This document shows positions 1 to 4,776 of a stretch of 6,977 nucleotides of DNA, in pieces (the first letter of the stretch is position 1; each line of letters opens with the position of its first letter). The translations under genes and the position numbers were made by a program. This DNA is from Chromatiales bacterium (GTDB lineage Bacteria; Pseudomonadota; Gammaproteobacteria; UBA6429; Thiohalophilaceae), in the NCBI GenBank assembly GCA_027057985.1, contig JALUTJ010000001.1, forward strand, positions 1 through 6,977, given 5' to 3'. The notes under the pieces are model-generated. The model was not told the DNA's origin, did not search any database, and was given only the letters and a program-made list of their open reading frames with translations.

Positions 1-17
1 ATATCACCTCACCCCTG

Positions 18-38
18 CCCTCTCCTGAAAGGAGAGGG
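18..38. repeat. Perfect hairpin repeat, 8-bp stem (CCCTCTCC / GGAGAGGG)
   Basis: Bases 18-25 (CCCTCTCC) pair perfectly with 31-38 (GGAGAGGG) around a TGAAA loop. A T-rich stretch (TGTTTATTTTG) follows, so on the + strand it could also end transcription of a gene lying left of the window. A near-identical hairpin at 94-114 has the same right flank, which favours a dispersed palindromic repeat over a one-off terminator. The two roles do not exclude each other. Confidence 0.75.
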
Positions 39-48
39 TGTTTATTTT

Positions 49-66
49 GTCAGACTAAAATCTGGC
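49..66. repeat. Imperfect small palindrome (GTCAGA / TCTGGC)
   Basis: Bases 49-54 pair with 61-66 (one G-T pair) around a CTAAAA loop. It follows TTTATTTTG just as the perfect palindrome at 157-174 does, and reads like a decayed copy of it. Confidence 0.45.
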
Positions 67-93
67 TTTGTATCTTTTTAGGAAAAGATTTTT

Positions 94-114
94 CCCTCTC
101 CCTCTGGGAGAGGG
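94..114. repeat. Perfect hairpin repeat, 9-bp stem (CCCTCTCCC / GGGAGAGGG)
   Basis: Bases 94-102 pair perfectly with 106-114 around a three-base TCT loop, followed by TGTTTATTTTG. It is the second copy of the hairpin at 18-38 with a longer stem and different loop. The arms match while the loops differ, which suggests a family of palindromic elements under pairing constraint. It could also act as a terminator. Confidence 0.75.
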
Positions 115-156
115 TGTTTATTTTGCGAGAAAAATATCCGTAGATTTTTTTATTTT

Positions 157-174
157 GTTAGACTGAAGTCTAAC
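157..174. repeat. Perfect 8-bp palindrome (GTTAGACT GA AGTCTAAC)
   Basis: GTTAGACT at 157-164 is the exact inverse complement of AGTCTAAC at 167-174, with only GA between. It resembles short palindromes scattered between genes in many proteobacterial genomes, but I cannot count copies elsewhere from one window. An operator for the phosphatase gene that follows is an alternative reading. Confidence 0.6.
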
Positions 175-187
175 CTACTCAAAAAAA

Positions 188-220
188 CTTTGCGTTCTCA
201 GCGTCTCTACGGTGAAAAAG
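188..220. repeat. Putative dispersed TTTGCGT...GGTGAAAAA-type repeat
   Basis: The stretch CTTTGCGTTCTCAGCGTCTC followed by TACGGTGAAAAA resembles a short dispersed sequence that I recall from many environmental bacterial genomes, where the TTTGCGTC unit is iterated and ends in GGTGAAAAA. Recognition is from memory, not a search. It abuts the phosphatase gene, and the GTG at 212 that could serve as that gene's start lies inside it. Confidence 0.4.
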
Positions 221-232
221 ATTGAAAACATT

Positions 233-772
233 ATGACTCATATCAAATCATCTCTGGTGGCATTTATATTTACTCTTACTGCATCATTACCTGCCCATAG
301 CGCGAGCCAGGTTGAAACAAATGGTGATATTCTGCAGGTCGTGGTGCCACTCACAGGCCTTGGGGTAAGCCTGTTTTATGAAACTAACAATGAAGGTTCA
401 ACACAATTTTACAAGGCCATGGGCACTACCCTGCTAACCACCTATACCCTGAAAACCATTACTCATAAACGCCGTCCCGATGGTAGCTGCTGCTCCTCCT
501 TTCCTTCCGGTCATACCTCTGCTGCTTTTATGGGCGCTTCCTTTATTCACTTTCGTTATGGTCTTAAATACGCGATTCCCGCCTATCTCGCAGCAAGCTA
601 TGTCGGTTACAGCCGAGTCTATGCCAACCGGCATTACCCGGAAGATGTACTGGCCGGGGCCACGATAGGTATCCTCTCCAGTTATTATTTTACTACCCGC
701 TATAATAAAGTCCGAATTACGCCAGTAGTTGATAAAAAAACTATGTTACTGATACTCAACTATCAGTGGTAA
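233..772 (+). CDS. PAP2-superfamily phosphatase, exported or membrane-associated
   Basis: This is a small phosphatase of the PAP2 family, which removes phosphate from lipid phosphates or related substrates through a phospho-histidine intermediate on the periplasmic side. All three signature motifs are intact (numbering from ATG 233): K74-x6-R81-P82, P91-S92-G93-H94 and S127-R128-x5-H134-x3-D138. H134 is the expected nucleophile and H94 the acid/base. The N-terminus looks like a signal peptide (hydrophobic VAFIFTLTA, then PAHSAS). Hydrophobic stretches follow near residues 33-49, 114-126 and 139-153, fewer than in six-helix PAP2 enzymes. An in-frame GTG at 212 would add seven residues, but it sits in repeat-like DNA with no ribosome site, so ATG 233 is preferred; its own Shine-Dalgarno is also weak. 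The protein ends in an aromatic residue after a strand-like tail. The substrate cannot be read from the sequence; lipid A, undecaprenyl diphosphate and phosphatidylglycerophosphate are all possible. Confidence 0.88.
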   Translation: MTHIKSSLVAFIFTLTASLPAHSASQVETNGDILQVVVPLTGLGVSLFYETNNEGSTQFYKAMGTTLLTTYTLKTITHKRRPDGSCCSSFPSGHTSAAFMGASFIHFRYGLKYAIPAYLAASYVGYSRVYANRHYPEDVLAGATIGILSSYYFTTRYNKVRITPVVDKKTMLLILNYQW

Positions 773-803
773 CTGCATCAGCCTTGTCATCAATGTAAAA
801 CTT

Positions 804-842
804 TGTAAATCACTACCAGATTCAAACGCCAGCAGATTTACA
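804..842. promoter_or_regulatory. 8-bp perfect inverted repeat TGTAAATC / GATTTACA upstream of the hemerythrin gene
   Basis: TGTAAATC at 804-811 is the exact inverse complement of GATTTACA at 835-842. The half-site centres are 31 bases apart, about three helical turns. A further direct TGTAAA lies at 794-799, ten bases before the first half-site. The right half-site contains TTTACA, which could be a -35 element. The arrangement is compatible with a regulator binding upstream of the hemerythrin promoter, or with a weak stem. It does not match the FNR or CRP consensus. Confidence 0.3.
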
Positions 843-863
843 CAGAAAATTTTGTGATATGCT
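837..863 (+). promoter_or_regulatory. Candidate promoter of the hemerythrin gene (extended -10)
   Basis: TGATATGCT at 855-863 fits an extended -10 element (TG, one base, then TATGCT at 858-863). TTTACA at 837-842 lies 15 bases upstream, short of the usual 17 but tolerable for an extended -10 promoter. It would give a short untranslated leader of about 30 bases before ATG 900. This is judged by eye only. Confidence 0.35.
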
Positions 864-899
864 GTAATCATCTCTCAAAGTTTAATAAAGGACAGATCC

Positions 900-1304
900 A
901 TGTTTTACGAATGGAATGACAAACTCTCTGTTGGTGTACCCTCCATCGATCGTCAACACAAGGTACTTATTTCCCTGATCAACGAGCTGCATGATGCCAT
1001 TGAGAATGGTGAAGGCGCGACGATTTCCAAATTCGTGCTGAAAAAACTGATTAACTATGCCCGCTCACATTTTATATATGAAGAAAGCCTCTTTACCCGG
1101 CATGATTATATTGCTACCGAGGAACACCTGGCTTCGCATAAAAAAATCACAGAACAACTCGGTGAACTTAATGAAAAAGCAAAAGATCCGAACTTTGACC
1201 TTACCAATGAACTGATGCAATTCCTGAAAAACTGGCTCAATAATCACATCCTGGTTGAAGACATGGGCTATTCCGAACTCCTGATTAAGCATAAGGTAGA
1301 ATAA
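900..1304 (+). CDS. Bacteriohemerythrin (single-domain O2-binding di-iron protein)
   Basis: This is a stand-alone hemerythrin domain, expected to bind O2 reversibly at a non-haem di-iron centre in the cytoplasm. In bacteria such proteins are linked to oxygen delivery, oxygen sensing or protection of oxygen-sensitive enzymes. All seven expected iron ligands are visible: H20 (IDRQH), H57 and E61 (HFIYE), H76 and H80 (HLASH), H116 and D121 (HILVED). The N-terminal YEW...LSVG...ID is typical. At 134 residues it is a normal single-domain length, with no fused methyl-accepting or kinase domain and no signal peptide. The start is fixed by a good ribosome site, AAAGGA at 887-892, seven bases before the ATG. 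It stands alone with its own promoter-like region and converges on the flavoprotein gene at 1338. The 33-base gap between the two holds no strong terminator hairpin. Confidence 0.95.
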   Translation: MFYEWNDKLSVGVPSIDRQHKVLISLINELHDAIENGEGATISKFVLKKLINYARSHFIYEESLFTRHDYIATEEHLASHKKITEQLGELNEKAKDPNFDLTNELMQFLKNWLNNHILVEDMGYSELLIKHKVE

Positions 1305-1337
1305 CTTTATATTCAGATTTAAGAGCGGCAAACAGCT

Positions 1338-3014
1338 TTAAATAACCTGCTTGATAATATCTGCCACCCTGAAAGCATTGGCATAGATAGTCCAGGTATA
1401 GGGAACACTGCCACCGGTTGGCATAAAGCTACCATCGGTGACATACAGGTTTTCAACATCGTGTACCCGGCAGTTGCGATCCAGTACCGAGGTTCTAATA
1501 TCATTACCAAAGCGGCAGCCCCCTGCCACCAGGTTAGCCGGTGGTAAGCCACTTACCCCATAGCTGATATTTTCTGTTTTCATTTCCTTTAATACCTTTA
1601 CGGCCTTCTGGCTCAGGTATTCACCGACTTTAAGATCATGCTCATGGTAGCCAATACGAATTTTTGCTACTGGATTTCCCCATTTGTCTTTCACCTTGTT
1701 ATCCAGTGCTACAAAGCAGTTATCGTTAGGCAGCCAGTCATTGAATACTTCAAAATTTATCGTCTGTGCAGCAGTGAAGCTGGAATGCAGTTGTTGTTGC
1801 AGCTCTGTACCCCAGCGTAATTTATCGTTGCTATCCCATTTAACTGACCCGGCACGACTTACCGCATTAGGATGTTGCAATAGAAAATCTATCACACCGC
1901 CTTTTAAGCGTCCGCCCATCTTTTTATCATCGATAAAATACCAGTCCTGCAGGCCACGATTGACAAAGGGGCCACGAACTTTAAGTTGTTCTGCCGTTTC
2001 CTTATCGAGCTGCTCATAAATAAAATCACCACTACCACTGCCCCCGGCAGAAAACAGCAGGTTACGCCCAAGCTGCTGATGGTTGTTACCCAGCCCATTG
2101 GGATGCCTGCTACCGGTCGAGGCAAGTAACAGGCGACTGGTTTCAATGGCCTGACAGGCAACGACAAAAATTTTTGCACGGATGCGATGGCTTTTATGCT
2201 CGGCATCATAATATCGCGCTTCACTGACTCTGCCCCTGCTATCGGATACCAGTTTATAAACATGGGCATTGGCAATAATCTGACAATGCCCGCTGCGCAC
2301 TGCATGATCCAGCAGTGCAGCACGGGCGTTGCCCTTGGCACCGGTGGCACAACCATAGCTGCCACAGAAACCGGAATAGGCACAGCCCTGACGCTGCATT
2401 GCTGCATGAGGCAGGATTGCCCGTGGCGTTTTTAATGAGGTGTAGCCCAGCCGTTCACAGGCGCTGTCGATATGCTCGACCACCGGATGTTCACTGGTTG
2501 GTGGGTAGGGGAAATCCGCTGTTGATCTCGGTTCCTGGAAGCGATGCGGCTGCACCTTACCGGATATGCCGACCTCGTGTTCCACCTTTGTATAATAGGG
2601 TTCGAGTTCATCATAACTGATCGGCCAGTCGGCAATATTGGCTCCTTCGATGGGGCCAAACTCGGAACGCAGGCGAAAGTCTTCAGGCTTTAGACGATAA
2701 AAAAAACCGCTCATAAAATTAGACGAGCCACCAACTACGTTACCATTCCAGAAATCCCAGCCCGACTCTTCGGTGGATTCACCACGCCAGCTGCCGTCCT
2801 GGTATTCTTCTTCGATAACATGCTTTTCATCTTTCAATGCCGGGGTATAGACACTACGGGCACAGCAGGCCAGATCATCCTTGAAGTAATCCTTCTCGGT
2901 AAACCAGGGGCCTTTTTCCAGCACCACCACCGACTTGCCGGCGCGGGAAAGTTCCAGCGCCACCGGCGCCGCACCGGCACCACTGCCCACAATGCAGATA
3001 TCGTAATCTGTCAT
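1338..3014 (-). CDS. GMC-family FAD-dependent oxidoreductase (putative catalytic subunit of an exported dehydrogenase)
   Basis: This is a flavoprotein of the glucose-methanol-choline family, probably oxidising an alcohol, sugar or sugar acid; the substrate is unknown. From ATG 3014 it has 558 residues. The FAD-binding Rossmann fold opens the protein (IVGSGAGA at 8-15, E33 for the ribose). The first GMC signature is GNVVGGSSNF at 91-100, the second region is near 286-299, and the C-terminal GMC domain ends with DRNCRVHDVENLYVTDGS at 512-529. Three cysteines, C211, C217 and C222, lie in a CX5CX4C cluster. The usual HxxGTxR motif reads LVAGGCR (495-501) and the later NPT segment reads VPYT (537-540), so canonical catalytic residues seem absent. 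An in-frame ATG at 3104 would put 30 residues before the fold. ATG 3014 is preferred because it overlaps the preceding gene's stop as ATGA, with AGGA ten bases upstream. There is no signal peptide, so export would depend on the Tat-bearing partner. Confidence 0.88.
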   Translation of the reverse strand: MTDYDICIVGSGAGAAPVALELSRAGKSVVVLEKGPWFTEKDYFKDDLACCARSVYTPALKDEKHVIEEEYQDGSWRGESTEESGWDFWNGNVVGGSSNFMSGFFYRLKPEDFRLRSEFGPIEGANIADWPISYDELEPYYTKVEHEVGISGKVQPHRFQEPRSTADFPYPPTSEHPVVEHIDSACERLGYTSLKTPRAILPHAAMQRQGCAYSGFCGSYGCATGAKGNARAALLDHAVRSGHCQIIANAHVYKLVSDSRGRVSEARYYDAEHKSHRIRAKIFVVACQAIETSRLLLASTGSRHPNGLGNNHQQLGRNLLFSAGGSGSGDFIYEQLDKETAEQLKVRGPFVNRGLQDWYFIDDKKMGGRLKGGVIDFLLQHPNAVSRAGSVKWDSNDKLRWGTELQQQLHSSFTAAQTINFEVFNDWLPNDNCFVALDNKVKDKWGNPVAKIRIGYHEHDLKVGEYLSQKAVKVLKEMKTENISYGVSGLPPANLVAGGCRFGNDIRTSVLDRNCRVHDVENLYVTDGSFMPTGGSVPYTWTIYANAFRVADIIKQVI

Positions 3015-3586
3015 CCTTTGGTTGTCCTGTATCGTCTTGCTGCCAGATGTGGATAGGTTTTTTCTTTCGGTGGTCGCGGAAAGCCGGGTTGATGCTGCAA
3101 CCATGTCCAGCCAATACCATTGGTATTACCCCCATAGACCGGGTCACTGACCAGCGCTTCGAGAAGGTAGGTTAACAGCAGTGACAGCCATTGTTCGCCC
3201 TTACGTGAATTCTCGACCTGGCGTAGCAGGGTTTCCCTGTCTGTAAAATCAAGCTCGATAAAATCTTTTTTCTTTTGCTGTTGTGATAGCCCGTTTAACC
3301 AGCCAACTCCGTTATAAATCAGCAGTCGATCCTCTTCTGCCATATCCGGTGCCCTGAGCATATTTTGCAGATAAGCCAGTGCATTGATGTCCGCGGCACC
3401 CGGTACGGCTTTCCCCGCAGGCAAAAGATGTTGCTGTACCGCCGAAAGGGTACGCCAGGGTTCTTTTTCCTCTATGGCAGTTGATGTTTTTGCTGCCAGG
3501 CTTGCAACTGGGCAGGCAGCGAGAGAACTGCTAATGATGCGAATAAAATCACGCCGGCTAATTGTATATCTGCGCTTGAAACTCAT
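3011..3586 (-). CDS. Tat-exported small subunit, gluconate 2-dehydrogenase subunit 3 family
   Basis: This is the small partner subunit of a GMC-type dehydrogenase. In known relatives (gluconate 2-dehydrogenase, FAD glucose dehydrogenase, fructose dehydrogenase) the small subunit carries a Tat signal and escorts the folded flavoprotein across the inner membrane. Here the twin-arginine motif SRRDFIR occupies residues 10-16. A short hydrophobic stretch follows and then LAAC (22-25), which fits a lipobox; ordinary cleavage after SLA (29-31) is the alternative. The family hallmark near the C-terminus is DPVYGGNTNGIGWTWL (148-163). At 191 residues its length is normal. The start lies three bases after the stop of the upstream thioredoxin-like gene, and the stop overlaps the GMC start as ATGA, so translation of both junctions is probably coupled. 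Family assignment is by motif recognition; binding to the GMC protein is inferred from the overlap and known pairs. Confidence 0.87.
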   Translation of the reverse strand: MSFKRRYTISRRDFIRIISSSLAACPVASLAAKTSTAIEEKEPWRTLSAVQQHLLPAGKAVPGAADINALAYLQNMLRAPDMAEEDRLLIYNGVGWLNGLSQQQKKKDFIELDFTDRETLLRQVENSRKGEQWLSLLLTYLLEALVSDPVYGGNTNGIGWTWLQHQPGFPRPPKEKTYPHLAARRYRTTKG

Positions 3587-3589
3587 ACT

Positions 3590-4060
3590 TTACTCTGAGG
3601 CTTTTTTCCAGCGTTTAAAGAACTGTTTGAAGCGTTTAGCCGAGTAACGCCCACTCTGTAAAAATTCAGCGGTATCCTGTGAATACAACAACTTGCCATT
3701 ACTTTCACTGACATACATATGCGGGTAACCCTGCGCTGCAGGAAACACTTTTAGAAATTCGTGGTTATCGTTTTCTTCACTGACATTCACTTTTAACAAT
3801 ACAAAGGTGTTATGCAGTTCTTTTTTGATGGTGGGGTGCGTCTGTAAAAAATGATCCAGTCGTTTACACCAGCTACACCAGTTACCGCCCAGCTCAATCA
3901 GTATTCTGCGCTGACTCTGAGTCGCACGCCTGATGGCATCACGCCCATCGGCAAAAGGATTACGTGCCGGATCATAATGCAGGCTATAGTCAGGTAAAGG
4001 TGACGCAGAAAGGGACAGGGGAAGAAGTAGCAGTAATAAAAAAAATAATCGCATCAGCAT
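3590..4060 (-). CDS. Exported thioredoxin-fold protein with WCSWC motif
   Basis: This is a periplasmic thioredoxin-like protein, expected to handle disulfide or thiol chemistry. The first 20 or so residues form a strong signal peptide (MRLFF, a run of leucines, LSLSAS). The redox motif is GGNWCSWCKRLD with C62 and C65, and the expected cis-proline is P113 in GYPH. The tail (LLYSQDTAEF, then a basic segment ending FFKRWKK) matches my recollection of a conserved family of small proteins with a WCxWC centre, GYPH and a conserved W near the C-terminus. The highly basic C-terminus is notable. ATG 4060 and ATG 4054 are both possible starts; GGGAG upstream slightly favours the first. It is the second gene of the leftward cluster, 54 bases after the first and 3 bases before the Tat subunit gene. 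Whether it reduces, oxidises or isomerises its target is not visible. Confidence 0.85.
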   Translation of the reverse strand: MLMRLFFLLLLLLPLSLSASPLPDYSLHYDPARNPFADGRDAIRRATQSQRRILIELGGNWCSWCKRLDHFLQTHPTIKKELHNTFVLLKVNVSEENDNHEFLKVFPAAQGYPHMYVSESNGKLLYSQDTAEFLQSGRYSAKRFKQFFKRWKKASE

Positions 4061-4114
4061 TTTCAGCTTTTCCCGTCTCCCTGCCTTCTGTATGGCGAGG
4101 AAGGAAATACCGTA

Positions 4115-4651
4115 TTAATTACTGGCAAGGGCGCGCAGTTTGTTCAGCACCTTGTCGATAAGGTTATCCAGTTCGGCACTGTAGTAATAAGGGTTGGCAA
4201 TACCCACGATTTCGGGGGCCATTTGCCGACCATTTTTATCCACCAGGATAAGCGTTGGCACCATGGACACATTGTACTGATCCTGGAAATCCTCGATATC
4301 CATTTCCCGGCCATCGAAACTGATGACACTGTCAACACCATCGAGCTTTACCTTGCGAATCACCACCTTGTTCTCATACTCACCGCTGCGCAGCATGGGC
4401 TTGAGAAAATCTTCTTCCACTTCGCGGCAATAAGGGCAATGTTTCATGGAGAAAAACAGTAACAGCGGTGCCTGCTTGCTCGCGGCCAGCCCTGCATCGG
4501 CCTCAAGATTGGTGGCGGTTGTGATTTTGACCGGGGGTAGTTCCTCTGTGGCCACTTCGGCAGCCTGTAACGGGGCACTGATCAGCCACATGCCGAGCAT
4601 GAATATTGCAAATAACGAGGAATCTGTACGCTGCTTTCCACCTGAAAACAT
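4115..4651 (-). CDS. Exported thioredoxin-fold protein with CPYC motif (SoxW/DsbC-like)
   Basis: This is a second periplasmic thioredoxin-like protein and the first gene of the leftward cluster. The N-terminus has a membrane or signal segment (LFAIFMLGMWLI, 13-24, then SAPLQAAE), so cleavage near residue 30 is likely. The redox motif is FSMKHCPYCREVE with C72 and C75, and the cis-proline is P132 in SMVPT. CPYC is the dithiol of glutaredoxins and resembles the centres of SoxW-like periplasmic thioredoxins. About 40 residues separate signal and fold. A clear ribosome site (AAGGAGA on the - strand, plus-strand bases 4661-4667) sits nine bases before ATG 4651 and fixes the start. A perfect TATAAT lies upstream. 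The role is unknown; the neighbours suggest service to the exported dehydrogenase or general periplasmic thiol maintenance. Confidence 0.85.
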   Translation of the reverse strand: MFSGGKQRTDSSLFAIFMLGMWLISAPLQAAEVATEELPPVKITTATNLEADAGLAASKQAPLLLFFSMKHCPYCREVEEDFLKPMLRSGEYENKVVIRKVKLDGVDSVISFDGREMDIEDFQDQYNVSMVPTLILVDKNGRQMAPEIVGIANPYYYSAELDNLIDKVLNKLRALASN

Positions 4652-4660
4652 GAGCTATCT

Positions 4661-4667
4661 TCTCCTT
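4661..4667 (-). promoter_or_regulatory. Strong ribosome binding site of the leftward cluster
   Basis: On the - strand this reads AAGGAGA, nine bases before ATG 4651. It is the strongest Shine-Dalgarno in the window and decides the start of the first cluster gene. The next two genes have weak sites (GGGAG before 4060, little before 3586) and the last has AGGA, so expression of the set probably relies on this site plus translational coupling. Confidence 0.7.
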
Positions 4668-4698
4668 ATAGCCGCAGAGGCAAACCAATAAATCGTGT

Positions 4699-4704
4699 AT
4701 TATA
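4699..4704 (-). promoter_or_regulatory. Candidate -10 box (TATAAT) for the leftward thioredoxin/dehydrogenase cluster
   Basis: The - strand reads GGCATATAATACACG, with a perfect TATAAT. No good -35 hexamer lies 16-18 bases upstream (the sequence there is G-rich). The leader to ATG 4651 would be about 40 bases. This is the only intergenic gap upstream of the four packed genes, so a promoter is expected here on context alone. Confidence 0.4.
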
Positions 4705-4718
4705 TGCCTTTTACAAGA

Positions 4719-4747
4719 TTGACCCCGTTTAGTTCGATAAATTGTAT
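4719..4747 (+). promoter_or_regulatory. Candidate hemC promoter
   Basis: TTGACC at 4719-4724 is a good -35 match. Seventeen bases later TTGTAT (4742-4747) is a poor -10 match with three of six consensus bases; nearby TATTTA at 4745-4750 is an alternative at a longer spacing. Some promoter must lie in the 125 bases between the divergent genes. A weak ribosome site, GAGA at 4766-4769, precedes ATG 4777. Confidence 0.25.
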
Positions 4748-4776
4748 TTATATCACCATTAACACGAGAAAAATTC

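Larger units (their letters stand above)
31..125. repeat. Pair of 19-bp exact direct repeats (31-49 and 107-125)
   Basis: The 19 bases GGAGAGGGTGTTTATTTTG occur exactly at 31-49 and again at 107-125, offset by 76 bases. Each copy is the right arm of a hairpin plus its T-rich tail. The shorter core TTTATTTTGT returns at 149-158, again just before a small palindrome. The block therefore looks like a tandem or decayed repeat unit of hairpin, T-rich spacer and second palindrome. No coding sequence is visible in 1-211. Confidence 0.75.

Noticed and set aside
1..180. CRISPR-like array
   Set aside because: The repeats are two hairpin copies and two unequal palindromes with irregular spacing; there is no regular repeat-spacer pattern and no cas gene.
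851..872. CRP/FNR-like site in TTTGTGATATGCTGTAATCA upstream of the hemerythrin gene
   Set aside because: Only one half-site resembles TGTGA; the second half does not match TCACA or ATCAA, and the segment is better read as an extended -10.
1305..1337. Possible bidirectional terminator between the convergent hemerythrin and GMC genes
   Set aside because: No inverted repeat with a useful stem is visible in the 33 bases, only AT-rich sequence.
1904..2407. Open frame of 167 codons on the - strand in another frame within the GMC gene
   Set aside because: It is a frame shadow of the flavoprotein, whose own frame is continuous and carries all family motifs.
3015..3104. N-terminal 30-residue extension of the GMC protein from ATG 3104
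   Set aside because: It would overlap the small-subunit gene by about 90 bases and add a non-conserved tail before the Rossmann fold; the ATGA overlap start at 3014 with AGGA upstream is better.
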